From the NCBI GenBank assembly GCA_021234155.1, contig JAJEKV010000132.1, positions 1,804,226-1,868,225 on the forward strand: a DNA stretch of 64,000 nucleotides, written 5' to 3'. A program made the position numbers and the translations under genes. The notes under the pieces are model-generated. The model was not told where the DNA came from. It worked only from the letters and a program-made list of their open reading frames with translations, and did no database searches. Source of the stretch: Isoetes taiwanensis (lineage: Eukaryota; Streptophyta; Lycopodiopsida; Isoetales; Isoetaceae). This document shows positions 12,001 through 23,664 of this stretch, one piece after another. Numbering within the stretch: the first letter of the stretch is position 1; every line of letters begins with the position of its first letter.

Positions 12001-12160
12001 GTACACATGCATATGCACACATGCACATACATGCACACATGCACATGCACTTGCACTTGCTCTTGCACTTGCACTTGCACTTGCACATGCACAATACACA
12101 TGCACATGCACACACATGCACATGCATGTGCACATGCACATGCATACACATGCGCAGTGT
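12001..12160. repeat. Degenerate CA/TG-rich microsatellite
   Basis: About 160 bp built from the hexamers CACATG and CACTTG and variants, including five near-perfect CACTTG units around 12048-12085. The tract is largely alternating purine/pyrimidine, which favours left-handed DNA. Being a simple repeat it stays open in several frames on both strands, giving His/Thr/Cys-rich or Leu/Ala-rich translations that should not be taken as genes. Confidence 0.9.
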
Positions 12161-12916
12161 TCATGCACAAACACATGCAGAGAAAGACAACAACCCTCGG
12201 ATTGTTCCCACCAACGAAAATCAACGGCCCATAAATGGTGCACTCTAGAAATACTATTTAGTACACCTCAACGAATACAACAACGAAATCATAGAAAAAC
12301 CATGTGAAAAAGCGTATAAAAATCTAAAAGTAACCCCCTGTTATTGTGCTACATATTACAGTCCCGAAACAACTCTTGTTTTATGAATCTATTTGAGAGA
12401 TGTGAGGCACTTAATGCTATGGCACCCAAAAGAGCACAAAAGAAGGATCATGGTAGCAAAAATAGCTTTATAATGGAGGCAAAGCCACCAAAGCTGGATT
12501 TTAGAACAAAAACAACCTGTTGAAGCTTTTGTCCCTGAAACACAGGACGAAGATGATCTGCTCAGACCAAGAAGAAGTTCAGGTAATTTGAATATCTAGC
12601 ATTATAACAGGGGGCTTTTTTTGTGATTTTATACGCTTTTTGGCATGGTTTTCATATGATTTCATGAGCGTATTGCACGAGGCATACTAATCAGTATATC
12701 TAGAGTGCACCAAGTTTTTGCATGCAATTTGTGCAATTTTTGTTTCATGCTCCTCAATGGTTAAGATCAGAGGGCTTACAAAGAAAGCCCTCTTTTAATC
12801 CAAAAAGATCCAAGGGCTTATAATGGAAGCCCTTTTCTCATGAAATTCACAGCTGAGGGCACGGTTAGGGTTTGTGGAATCCATGATGCCAGCTGCTTAC
12901 TTGGAGACATGCAGCT

Positions 12917-13159
12917 ATGGAAAGGGAAAGAAATGGAAACATGTTTGGACTAGGATCAAGAAAGAAAGGTCGTACTGTTCTTCCAACACGTGAATCCCTC
13001 CCTCCAGAAAGATATGTGGAGGGTTACCACCGCAAAGGCCGCACGATTTTTGTAGTTGTCAAATTTGGCGATCACTGGGCGAAACATGTGGAGCCTGTGG
13101 TCGCCGAGCTGCTCCGGGCTGCACCGGCGATTTGCAAGCATTACGTAGTTGGTGCATGA
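12917..13159 (+). CDS. Small hypothetical ORF, 80 aa
   Basis: An 80-codon ATG-to-TGA frame, basic at the start (MERERNGNMFGLGSRKKGR) with a more hydrophobic second half (TIFVVVKFGDH). I do not recognise the family. There is no signal peptide or membrane segment. It lies inside the repeat-bounded segment at 11.08-14.92 kb, about 500 bp before the kinesin-like pseudogene, so it could be another captured exon. The minus strand is also open over most of it. Reality as a gene is uncertain. Confidence 0.3.
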   Translation: MERERNGNMFGLGSRKKGRTVLPTRESLPPERYVEGYHRKGRTIFVVVKFGDHWAKHVEPVVAELLRAAPAICKHYVVGA

Positions 13160-13599
13160 CCGCCTCAAGATTGGGCAGATATCGAAACCAAGATTATCTT
13201 GTCATAGCCAATACCAAAATCAAATCCGGCCCGCCGCCATTTCCTTTTGGGGTTTGCAAAGCAATGCTTTCCGCTTTTTTTTCCTTATATCCTCCTTGCT
13301 CATCTTTTGGGCATTTAAGACCCTTCTTTTGGTACCTTGTTGTGTCCTCGTCATGCCATCGCCATCTCCTCGCCTACTCCACATATCTTTGTTACGGATC
13401 TAATTTTCTTTTCTTGTTAGCATGGGCAACCTCCTGAATATGTGTTCCTCCCAGCCTTTTATATAATCTTTCGATATCAAGATTGGTAATGCCAATTGCG
13501 TAAAATGGTTGTAATTGAGTGCCTTTCATCCCTGTATATATATGTTATTAGTTCTTCCTTTTTTTATTCTTCTATGATATACGCCATACAAAGGGTAAG

Positions 13600-14290
13600 T
13601 CTATCCTCAAGCTCGCTTTGACGAGAGACTTTTTCAGTTCATATTGCTTAATGAATCTTATACATACAAGCCGGATTCTTGCTATGGAGAAAAGGATGAA
13701 TTGACTCAAATTTTCTTGGGAGCTGGAGCATATATTGCCCATGTTGTTCGGGAGGGCTATAGTGCCACAATTTTTGCTTATGGTGCCACCGAAGTGGCAA
13801 AACGCACACAATGCGTAAAACTCTAAATTTATTCTTGCAAGAAAGATGCAAATATCTCCGCTTATGCCGATATCGATTTTTCGGGCCGTGATGGGAACTC
13901 GACTTATGACCTTGGCCCTTAAAGCCATTCTTGCCATAGCTCAAAATACACGAGAAAGCGAATAGAGGTTTCATATTATGAATTATACATGGACCGTTTG
14001 ATTCCAAATCAAATGATATTCCTGTTTTAGAAGATGGGCTTGGATGCATTCAAGCCGAGGCTTGACTCATGTTAGTATTTACCAAAGAGAAGATGTCTCG
14101 TTAAGGGAGATGTTTTTCTAAAATTATGTGTTGACACGTAGAAGTGAAGAGCATCCATCAATTTCATGAGTTATTTTGCTAAGGCATGCTAGAGAAAAAT
14201 TGGCCAAACCGCCTAAATGACGCTTCCCAGAAGTCATGGAGCTCGATGATTACGATTCCATCGAATAACTCGTATAGTGACAAAAGATAA
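13600..14290 (+). pseudogene. Kinesin-10-like motor-domain pseudogene
   Basis: Over three plus-strand frames the sequence follows a kinesin motor domain. DSCYGEKDELTQIF (about 13675) is followed by REGYSATIFAYGATEVAKRT (13747-13806), the position of the P-loop FAYGATGSGKT, where the glycine/serine/lysine residues are partly lost. Next come TRLMTLALKAILAIAQNTRE (about 13888-13946), a frameshift, VSYYELYMDR (about 13965), EDGLGCIQA (about 14030), and a degraded counterpart of the switch LNDxSSRSH motif (LNDAS, about 14212). The DSCYG...GATGSGKT arrangement and SYYE(L/V)YMDR are typical of plant kinesin-10 (KIF22-like) motors. Multiple frameshifts, stops and the damaged ATP-binding loop show it is dead. 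No clear introns separate the blocks, which favours a processed or captured copy. Confidence 0.75.
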
Positions 14291-14789
14291 GGACAAAGTT
14301 CTATTATTATTTTATGTATGAGAATTTATGTTTGTGAATCTTCCTTCATGCATCATCTAGCATTAAGATGATGTGGTGTATTGACCAAAAAGGGTTGCGT
14401 GCTTTGGTAAATGCATTGTCGGGTCATATTTCAAATATGGAATACTAGTATCTTCGCAAGCTAAATATCAATTCACATGGTATTTCCTATTGCAAGAACA
14501 TATGTTGGCAAAGATATGACTGCAATGATTTCAATGATATGATTGGGTTTGAGTCCCACCCATGCCATAAGTATGCAATTGTTCTACTATTACATGCATA
14601 AAATGCATCTTTTAGCATTCTAGTTTAGAGGATTTAGAATTCCATTCTCATAGATCATCGTAGAAAATTTGCTTTTATTTCTAATTTTTCTTCTAATGGA
14701 ATCATTAAAAATCCCAATGGTTCTCCATCCATTATCATACGCCATGTGTTATCGATATCATTGTTTTAATGTTGTGAATCCTTTTTGGC

Positions 14790-14917
14790 CCCGAAGGGGC
14801 CCGAAATTTTTTTAATATAACACGACCATATAACAATACATAACACTAAACCATTATGTCCAACACTTAAAAATTAAATCCCCCTTCAAACCCCCTTTGG
14901 TTTGGGTGCATATTCAC
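14790..14917 (-). repeat. Inverted-repeat arm, right
   Basis: Reverse complement of the sequence type at 11079-11281: from the right end inward it reads GTGAATATGCACCCAAACCA, and it ends near 14790 in a GGGCCCCTTCGGGGCC block. It overlaps the start of the second R1 copy. Confidence 0.65.
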
Positions 14918-14991
14918 ACGGGGGGTGACTCCGGGCATCGAGAGCTGTTGGATAAGCATATTCACCCTTTATTCCTTAATCTACACCGTAC
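14913..14991 (+). repeat. Dispersed repeat R1, copy b
   Basis: Same orientation as 10835-10915. Here it is part of an open frame (14897-15124, 75 codons) reading GDSGHRELLDKHIHPLFLNL. No family is recognised. Confidence 0.65.
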
Positions 14992-15966
14992 GTATTTGTT
15001 ATGGAATCAGGCCATATATGCTGTGGCAAAGCCTCCATTTGTGATTTCTTTGTCTTTAAATACATTTACAAGATCAGTGCAGACAGGTTTGAAAACATCA
15101 AACTTATTATTTCGGTTTAAGTAGAACTCATTTGATTTGTCTATTCCATTACTTTGTATTTCGTTTTTCTAAGCATGGATAAAAGGTCACAAAGGGTAAC
15201 AGGCTATAAGCCGAGAATACCCAATGTACATTTTGACAGGTACGGGTATTCTCTTATCTTTGTGGCTCTTTTGTCTTATCTGCTATATGTGATGCTATAT
15301 ATGATGGCTGCTTGGTAATGGAGATCAAATACAAGAAGACATGGAAAAGGAAAATAGCCTATTTAACTAGGTTTTGCGAGTGTGTAAGCTAAAAGGTCTG
15401 TGTGAGTATAATTAGAGGACGCTAATGACCTGTCATTTTAGTAACAAGATCCTTTAAATAATTCTGATCCAAGAATAGAATGACTACTAGGTTTGTGACA
15501 TCTAAAGCCATCATGTATTACAAACAATAGAAGAAATAATTCATGTTCAATAATTGCGAGACTACTTGGTTTGTGAGTTTTTGTTTATTTTAAAATCGTC
15601 AAGTATTGAGACTATTCTAACCTAGTTGACAGAAAGTTATAACAGTATTTATGGTCTTCATGACTATGTTTTCATTATGGAGCTTCTATCAACCATAAAG
15701 GCTGCTTTAAAACGTCTCTAAATTGCGATTTGAGTATCAGTTTCCTATAATAGTTAATATTCAATTTTCTGTGTAACAATATTCAGAAGCTAGAAAGATA
15801 AACAATATTGTAAAGATACGTGAGAACTCATGTCTTGAACCTTAGACGAAATAGTACCAAGCTGGAATGATAAGATAATTAAGGGATTGACCGAGATTGA
15901 TGTTGATACTAGTATGGCTTATGTCTAGACTAGTTTTGGCTGGATGTTTTTAGATATTTCATTTCA
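14992..15966. other. AT-rich spacer, no gene seen
   Basis: No supported gene. Several phrases (for example around 15840-15935) recur in altered form near 16780-16900 on the other side of LINE copy 4: 'gtaccaagctggaatgataagataatt' resembles 'taccatgacatgtcttggatcgataagacaatt', and 'ttgatgttgatactag' resembles 'ttgatgttgatgctag'. This suggests an older duplication flanking or predating the LINE insertion. Confidence 0.4.
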
Positions 15967-16710
15967 TTGGTTATACTAGCTTTGATTAGAACGATCACTT
16001 ATATAAACAGAGTTTTGGCAATGGAGCAGGATAGGCTCCCCTATATGGCATTGCAGCAATCTAAAAATAAAGGCTGGTATGCCGATGCCTTGAAATGGGC
16101 AGAAAAGTGGCTTGGCTTAAATACCTGGCCAGATTCGGAAAAATATTCAGAGATAAGAGCTTTTGTGACAGAAAGAGCATTGAGCAAACTATGGAAGATT
16201 GGGGATACAGGTAATATGAAGAAACAATTCTACCTAGCTGAGATTAATTCTCTACAGGATTACAAGGAACAAAATTATTTGATGTCACATATTAGCCGCA
16301 GGAACCGGATGTATATCTCTCAATTGAGGCTTTCTTCTCACCATTTGCACATTGAGACAGGTAGGTGGTATGGAACGCCTTTGAACGAAAGGTATTGTGT
16401 TGGATGCTTTGAACCGGTGCCAGAATCAGAACGTCATACATTTATGGAATGTTCCTCCTATGAACATATAAGGAAAAAACATGGTATAGAGGTAAACACT
16501 TTAAGAGATCTTTTTGCAGTATCACCACATACTTTAAGCACATCCATTCGAGATGTTTAGAAGATCTGTATAATTTAATGCTTAACTTTGATATAAATAG
16601 CGCCTTGGATTAGTGCGCTTAGATTTTACTCAAACTTTTGTAATGGTTTGCCATAGAGGCCTGAGGGCCTAATTGGATTGATAAATTCATATCATATCAT
16701 ATCATATCAT
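15967..16710 (+). mobile_element. LINE 3' fragment, copy 4, with intact C-terminal ORF
   Basis: A 197-codon frame (15967-16560) is the C-terminal part of a LINE polyprotein. It has a conserved segment around NRVLAMEQDRLPYMALQQSK, then KLWKIGD, YISQLRLSSHHLHIETGRWY and the zinc-knuckle-like RYCVGCFEPVPESERHTFMECSSYEHIRKK (split here only for description: CVGC, then HTFMEC), a CxxC...H...C arrangement. The UTR then holds GGCCTGAGGGCC (16658-16669), GATAAATT and a (TCATA)n tail at 16687-16710. Lack of stops over nearly 200 codons makes this a younger insertion than copies 1-3. It resembles copy 6 (52.3-52.6 kb) more than copy 2. The RT and endonuclease domains are missing through 5' truncation near 15960. 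Confidence 0.85.
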
Positions 16711-16979
16711 TTGTCTCTGGATCAGTCCTTTAACGACAGGAAATAAATAACAGTGGTCTCTTACACCTGCCCATGTTTATACTAGTACCATGACATGTCT
16801 TGGATCGATAAGACAATTATGGAATTGACTGTAATTGATGTTGATGCTAGTAGGACACATATCTTGACTGGTTTAGACTTGATATTCTAGATACTTCGTT
16901 TCACTTAGTATGCAGGTGTTGCTAGTGTCTATGGGGCAATTCTCTAAGGTCTTTCTATGGCTCTAGTGATATATATAGA

Positions 16980-17008
16980 CTAGAAACGTATGCCCGGCGA
17001 TGCCGGGC
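16980..17008 (-). mobile_element. Helitron 3' terminus
   Basis: On the minus strand: a perfect 17-nt hairpin GCCCGGCATCGCCGGGC (17008-16992), an 8-nt spacer, then CTAG ending at 16980, followed by T. A GC-rich hairpin about 8 nt before CTRR|T is the diagnostic Helitron 3' end. The element body should extend to the right. I cannot place its 5' end with confidence; the next 5' ends of the local family are at 30734 and beyond. Confidence 0.75.
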
Positions 17009-18668
17009 ATTTGCCATGAATGTGCAGAATGGATAGATGTAATGGATAGATAGGTCCTGATATTGCAGAGTCTATGCCAGATTGTGCCAGTTAAACATAA
17101 TAGTTTATCATTGTGTTCTATCTTCCATTTCCGCCCTTTTTAATTTTGTGTAGCAAGACTTCTATCTGTTGTTACAATAAAAATTTTATTTCTTGGATGA
17201 AGCTTACGTTTTGCATTGATGCCTACAATTTTGGGATGATTGTCTTACAAACCACTTCTACTTAAAGAGGAACGTACTTCCACTGATATCACTCATTTAA
17301 GATATCATGCTACCATATAATTTAATAGCAACTAATCCTTTATGCAGTTTTCAAATTTTTTTGACCCAAATAGCCATTTTAATCTTGATTTCGCAATGCA
17401 AATGTCAATGGATCCTTTCGAGAGGAGTTAGCTATGCATGGATTATGCTTAAGGAATTAGTTGTTAAAATTTTACAAACATGTTTATGCTAAACTATTTA
17501 TGTTGGAAATTCATTTGAAGGTGAATCTTTTTTTAAGGTGGCAATGGGTTGTGTTTCGCAAAAGGTTATTTGAGAATGAGATTTTCCAAAATAAGATACA
17601 TGGGTGTTTTTGTTATTATTTGAACCTGTTCATGTTGCTATGAAATTAGTAAACAAATGCTCATAATCAATATTTGTTGAATAACTATATTTCTTATATT
17701 CACACCTATGCCACACAACCTAGAACAACTATATCATATGCCTTCCTCACCCAAACTACACTTATACATCTATGTTCTAAAAATCTATATAATTTCACCA
17801 TTCAAATTCGGAAGGTACAGTCAATAACCCATCTAAATATGACTTCAGCTTAAACTACTTCCATCTCTACAACATGTAGTATCTACAGCAAATACATCCT
17901 AATGTATTGATATCAAGATTTGCCACATTACCTATGTAAGTTTTATGCTATTCCATACCAAGAACATCTAAATCAAAGAGAACCCACTTGTGTCTTTGGC
18001 AAAAAAAAGATTTAAATTGAGTAGGTTCTTCCAATGTTCTCCTACACTTTTTCGAGCCGCATTTTCAATGTCTGAAACATAAATATGTAACTTTTGGAGA
18101 TTTACACAACTCTATGCAAATACTGTGAGGCTAATGAGACACAAAGGCCTGATCATCAACATGTTCCTCAATTAGAATTCTTCTCATCTTGCTACCAATA
18201 GAAGACCATTATCCCCAATAATGTCTCGCGCCCATGGAAAGATTTATTAGAATAAACAACATACACCAACGCCAACAACACAATAGCCATGGTAATGTGA
18301 GCACAACAAATGTCCACAGAGAGAGTTGATAGGGCGAACTAAGAGATGAATAAGAACAATCTAATTAGGGAACGGAGAACAAACTTCCAATGCGTTACCA
18401 ACAAATACACTTCCAAGTACATAGGCTTTGCATACAACCAAAGCAAATCATAAAAACATAAGGCCAAAATCTAGAACTTCCATACATTGCTTCTAGCTTA
18501 GTCTGTTTCCATGATCTGCAACTACATAAAAGTGGTTTGGAAAAGCACTAATAGACTGGAAAAAGACACTTGCCTGCAAATCAAATCATAAGGTTTGGAT
18601 AATTCTTCAGCAACTCATGATGGCCCTCTGCTGGCAACCTAGAAATAAGTAAATCCAGCTTTGCCAAG
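17009..18668. other. AT-rich region, no gene seen
   Basis: Possibly the interior of the Helitron ending at 16980. There are only scattered 60-codon open frames on both strands (for example 17307-17643) and no recognised domain. Confidence 0.4.
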
Positions 18669-18900
18669 TTAGTTATCACCAGAAAGAGATGTTGAGTTCC
18701 TTGGCAAAGGGATCATTGGATCATCATTGTCAACACTAATGAAAATTGCCAGTTTCTTCAGTGAATTGCAACTGCTCATATCCCTTGACACATATATATT
18801 GACCGGTCCGCTGACCTTAAACATTGTTAGAGGCCTGCACCTTTCCGGCATTGCTTGAAGGTTCTCAATGCGCAAATGTTCCAAGCTGGTCCTTCATGCT
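18669..18900 (-). pseudogene. Possible leucine-rich-repeat fragment
   Basis: A minus-strand frame begins LEHLRIENLQAMPERC and continues CNSLKKLAIFIS, which resembles the loose leucine spacing of plant NLR-type repeats (LxxLxIxxCxxLxxLP). It is short, isolated, without a nucleotide-binding domain nearby, and ends in a stop. At its upstream end the word GTTCCAAGCTGG is duplicated (18877-18918). Assignment rests only on spacing. Confidence 0.3.
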
Positions 18901-21900
18901 CACATGTTCCAAGCTGGTTTGAAATGGATGTCAAAAGATATACATATTACTATATGATGGACTTACCTAGGGATCGAGAAACAAATATTACTTTTAGATC
19001 AGAACTGTAATCCATATAATTCAACGTTGTGTGCTTGGTAAAATAAAGATATTGTCATATCTCTTTAGGAAAAGTGCAGATAGATTTAGGCCTATAGGCC
19101 TTTAGAGTACTTTATGTCTTCAATTGCGGGAAAGAGAAAAGATGAAAAGTATATTAGAAAATTTGTCTTTCAGCAACCATCAAAAGGAGTTACATGCAAG
19201 TATGAACAGTACATCCATTAGAAGATGAAGCAACAATGTAAATGATGTTAAAACTATTGAACTAACTAAATAACTAACTATGTTGTAGCATGCTTAGGAA
19301 GACATGCTTAATAGCACCAAACTTTAAGCTTGCATTCGTATCTGCAGAATGCTGATGTTTTAACATAAAGAAGATGATGTATCTTTTATCAGCATGAAAA
19401 ATCTATTTACAGTATTAAAGTGCAAAGATGGGAAAGAGCCTAACAGTACACAAAGAGATCTAACCAGGTTACAATACATAGGTACGTACCATTCTACATG
19501 ATGCAATTTTCCAGATACCTTCCACCATGATTTCGACTCAGATGAACACCAAAGGATGTGAAAAGAATGTTGGGTTAGAGTACATAGAAAATCAATCATA
19601 TGCCAGCATATCTTACCTCTATATTGACTTTACAATGCAGATGCTCCACTCTGTAAAACAGAAAATGCTGTTAGACCTAAAAAAAATCAGTGGATTCACA
19701 TGCTTTGCTTCTCATACTTGAACTCGGTTGCATATTCTTGAAGTGGAATAGAAGAGCGTAATGGATCAATAATAATATTGATTTTGCCCTTAGGCATATA
19801 CATCAATAACATAAACAGATTTTGCTAAAAAATTGCTTCCCGCGTGAACAGGCATCAAAGACGTGATGAAGGTCAATTATCCAGTGCAAGATGGCATGCT
19901 CTAGAGCAGAAAATATGGTAATTACGATGTGCTCTGGAGTAACAAACTTAATAAGAAAAGCCTATGCCAATCAGTACAAAGCACCCCAAGTCTTCAAATG
20001 GAAATGCGAAATAGAGGTTAATCTCATTTTTTAAGCACCAGAGCAAAACATATTCTGAGACATGAACATGCATGGGTAGAATTTACATTGCTTCACGTGA
20101 ATAACATGCTCAGATCTATTTAACAAAACTGTAGAGAAATGAGAAATTGTTGCAAACTAATATGTTTCAAAAAGAAGGGACTTCATAGAAAGAGATTAAA
20201 TGCATCTAGAATGATATGTGCCAGAGTAGAAAATGACTTTACCCAAGATATGATAAGCAGTGCAATACAACATGCTTGAGATTACAAACTACAAATAAAA
20301 ATGCTCAAAAGCACCAGGAGAAGACTCGTTACCTCTTTTCTTACAGAGGTCTTTTTGCTGCCAGTCTAGCCTCCCATGTGGCGATAGCTTATGCTCCAAC
20401 AACATATAAATAGTACTCAGAATGAAGTATCAACAGTACTAAGAAATCCTTAGGATCCTTAGTGCCATGCTCTTGCATCCATCCTTTCATTTGAGAAAGC
20501 TGTTAGAGAAGAAGTTGTTAGATACCACTGCATGATGACCTTTAAAAGCTTGGGCAATAAAAAGCAATGCCCTGTGAAAACAACATTTAACTACTATGCA
20601 AAGCGTATAGAAAAAAGGCATTGAGTTCATTCTAACGGTTTTAACAATCTTCTAAGAAGATCAATATCTGTTACATGTCCAATTTCTTACACCCCACATT
20701 TGTTTTAGAACAATACTTTGAGAATAGTAGATGGTGCACAAATTGGCATTAAATGCCCATCAACGTGCTGTGTGCATGAGGAGCCGCAAAGCGTGAGGGA
20801 ACGCAAAGATTCGTGCATAACCAATCCCACCTTATTTTAATAAAGAAGATAAGGTAGCAGATCGATGCAAATTCGCACCTTAACCGGATATTAAAAATAT
20901 AAGCATACTGAGGGAGATACAATGGATCTATATGATAATAGGGAGTATGAACAACCAAATTCAAGTCCTAGTGCTCGAGATAAAATGCAAGGGTCTAGCA
21001 TTAGCATTTCAATTCTCATGTTTGGTCTATGCAAATGATGCAAGATTAAAACAAACATAAATTTGCAAAAGATAAAAGTACGATGTCTTTGATGCATTTA
21101 AATCTCGGGCCGCTTGCACAATGCATTTGAGATCTTCTAGACTCCATTATCAATAAAGAATCCAAAGGCGGGGCCTTTATGTTAAGTTATATCTCCCGCA
21201 ATGACAATGAGGATAGTTAAAGTAAGCAATCATTTAGCATAAACTTGCATATCCTTGTTAACAAATTTTGAAACGACAAATGATTGCTAACAGATACATT
21301 CAAATAGGTTGAAAGATAAAATACCAAGATGATATTCCATGCATAAAAAGGGGGAATGAAGGCAAGCACAACATTGGCAAAGATAGTCCATTGCTCTTTT
21401 CCATGCTCAATTCTTTTACTTTTTTCACATAATAATGTTCAATTCTTTTCACTTTTTTTTCAGCATTACAATGGAGCGTTTTAAACCACCCAAAGGAAGT
21501 GACACAGGTCTGAATTGCTCTAAAGCTTCGTAAGAAATAGAGAACCGGAAATAGAGACCCAATAGGGGAAACAAAGGAGATCCATCTACTTGGCAAGACC
21601 GTTAAACAAAGAAAAGATGCCACCCTGGCCGCCATTTATGCAAAAGCTATGAAGAACATCCCCGACCTGGATCCGATTGATTGCTTTTGATGCAATGGGC
21701 ATGAGTCGCAGCACAATGTGGGTTAAACGACATTTAAACATGGCATCCATCACTATAGCTAATCCGATTGAATCTAGAAGGATACCTAGGATTGTAAAAA
21801 TCATGGCCTCGTGGTCGCTTTATCAAACCGAAGGCTACCGTTGGGATTCATCCATCCATGTCATTTATATTGGGAACCTGTTTTCTTAACACAAAGAAAT

Positions 21901-22258
21901 GAACAGTATTATGCACACAAAATGACACAAAAGAAGGAAAAAAAGAAGAAAAGAAAAATAGTTAAACCTACAGACATGGAGGGGCAGTCGGATATCGAGA
22001 TGGCCCAAGATAATACTCTTCAAATGACACATTACATCCCTTCCCACATCTTGTAGGAAGAATGCCCACAGCTCTCATTTCCCTTGAGCAAAGAAGAAGC
22101 AAATCTGACATAAACAAACGATTTCACATTTGGACACAGACCGCCAAGAAGGCACCGTCAAAACCTTGGAGCAAGACAATGGAGTTGAGAGAACCATAGC
22201 CCTTGATTCCAAATCAGCCGCAACTCAAGCTCAAGCACGCAACTCTGAGGCGCCGAGC
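18901..22258. other. Long AT-rich region, no confident gene
   Basis: No domain recognised over 3.3 kb. Mid-length open frames exist on both strands around 21300-22056, for example a plus-strand frame with LGKTVKQRKDATLAAIYAKA near 21590-21650 that continues in another frame. It reads like a decayed coding sequence, but I cannot name it. Confidence 0.35.
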
Positions 22259-22396
22259 TGGATGAGGAAAAATTGGTAGATGGATGAGGAAAAATTGGTG
22301 GAGGAGGCGGCCATTTGAAATTCGCATTCAAAAGTGGCAACTTGCGTCCGCATGCGGGAAGGGAACGCCGCATGCGGGAAGGGAACGCCGCATGCG
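22259..22396. repeat. Two short tandem repeats
   Basis: TGGATGAGGAAAAATTGGT occurs twice at 22259-22300. The 20-bp unit CATGCGGGAAGGGAACGCCG occurs twice exactly at 22351-22390 and is followed by a partial third unit. The latter lies in a local GC-rich island. Confidence 0.8.
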
Positions 22397-23129
22397 TCTG
22401 CACAGCGGCGTTCCCAGCACAAATTCCAAAGCCTTCTCATTTTAAAAAAGAAGATGCTCTCGTTATGTATTAATGCTTGCTAGTGTCATATCCTGTTTGT
22501 TGATAGCATTCTTTCTGAGTGAACTTTACAGCCTCGCAGCCTCTTTCCTTTCACCATGGAGTTTCTCTAACTGGTCTTTTAAGAGGACCTTATTCAACAT
22601 AACCTTATTCTTCCCCGCGCCTTGCGTGTCTTGCGTACACTTATAATTCGCCGTATATCGTTCAAAGACATGAGAAAAGGGTCCCTTTAACAAAAAAAAA
22701 CACAACTTGTAAGTATTTTTTTCGAAATAGCATTACAATCAATTTCTCATACATGTTTAGGTTTCATATCTTCCATGTGAAATGGCTCCCCACCAAAGGA
22801 CTTAAGTGCTGATTCTTTCTTTCTATTTATAGATCCAACTAAATGTGTTAAAAATATGAAAATATGCAATGAACAATTATAACTATGAAGTCGTCAATGT
22901 CTAGTAATCTATTATTAGGCTAGTTGAGTGAATGTTGAATATTTTACCGTTTTCCTCATTAATAAAAGTGACGCGTTGGTGCTTTAAATTCTAGAAGAAG
23001 CCGTGAAACCCCAGTGCCTACCAGTATAGGCAGCTTATGCAATCTCTTTATTGGATATTAAAATCATCAAATTCGTCCAATTGACATTGATCCACGGCCT
23101 AAAAAGCCTTTTTCTATGCCACTTCACTT

Positions 23130-23440
23130 AACGAAAGGGCTATACATCAGTTAAGCACCAAAGGCAACAGATTGTGAAGGACCTCAAGCTGAAATGGTCA
23201 TATTTAGCGCCAACAGTTACAGACATGTTTAATGAAGCCGTTTGTGTTGGCCTCCCAAGGTATGTCCAATAATATTCTTAGACCTGTTCATCAGGCAGGT
23301 AATCCTATGGATCCATCGAACTATTGCCTAATTATGATTGTGAATGTAATGGCAAAGCTGTATGGATCTGCATTACAAATGGTAGTGATTATGTGGAGAA
23401 AATATGCTGGTTTTAGTAAGAGCTTCTCGACCAATTGACC
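23130..23440 (+). mobile_element. LINE reverse-transcriptase N-terminal fragment, copy 5
   Basis: The plus strand reads LKWSYLAPTVTDMFNEAVC then, after a frameshift, RPVHQAGNPMDPSNYCLIM and VMAKLYGSALQ. This is the typical stretch before RT motif A in plant LINEs (apparent PIHKxGDxxDPxNYRxI consensus). It stops before the catalytic motifs at the junction with the copia element. A fragment only. Confidence 0.6.
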
Positions 23441-23650
23441 ACAACTTATTAAAGTTAGACACATTAACTAACCTCAATAAATAGTGGCTCGGATGATGCC
23501 ACATCATTATCTGGCCACGTCATCAATAATGACTATAAAACTCATGACATTGTTACGAATTGTTTACCTTGTATTTTGTCTATTGAATACATATCTATTT
23601 TGGCGCTCCCTCACTTTTACCAAGTTCACCAAGTTCCCGACACTTGTTCA

Positions 23651-23664
23651 TGGTATTAGAGCCG
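23651..23664 (+). other. Copia primer-binding site, tRNA-Met type
   Basis: TGGTATTAGAGCCG matches, with one change, the TGGTATCAGAGC primer-binding site used by most plant Ty1/copia elements (complementary to initiator tRNA-Met). It directly follows ...TTGTTCA, so the 5' LTR should end at 23650 or just before. I could not define the LTR start or a 3' LTR partner. Confidence 0.6.

Noticed and set aside
11860-12307. Overlapping long open frames on both strands giving Cys/His/Thr- or Ala/Leu-rich proteins
   Set aside because: They are all translations of the CA/TG-rich microsatellite at 12001-12160, which has no stops in several frames. Not genes.
13572-14049. Two long minus-strand frames (121 and 133 codons)
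   Set aside because: They are antisense to the kinesin-like pseudogene, whose plus-strand motifs are specific and in order.
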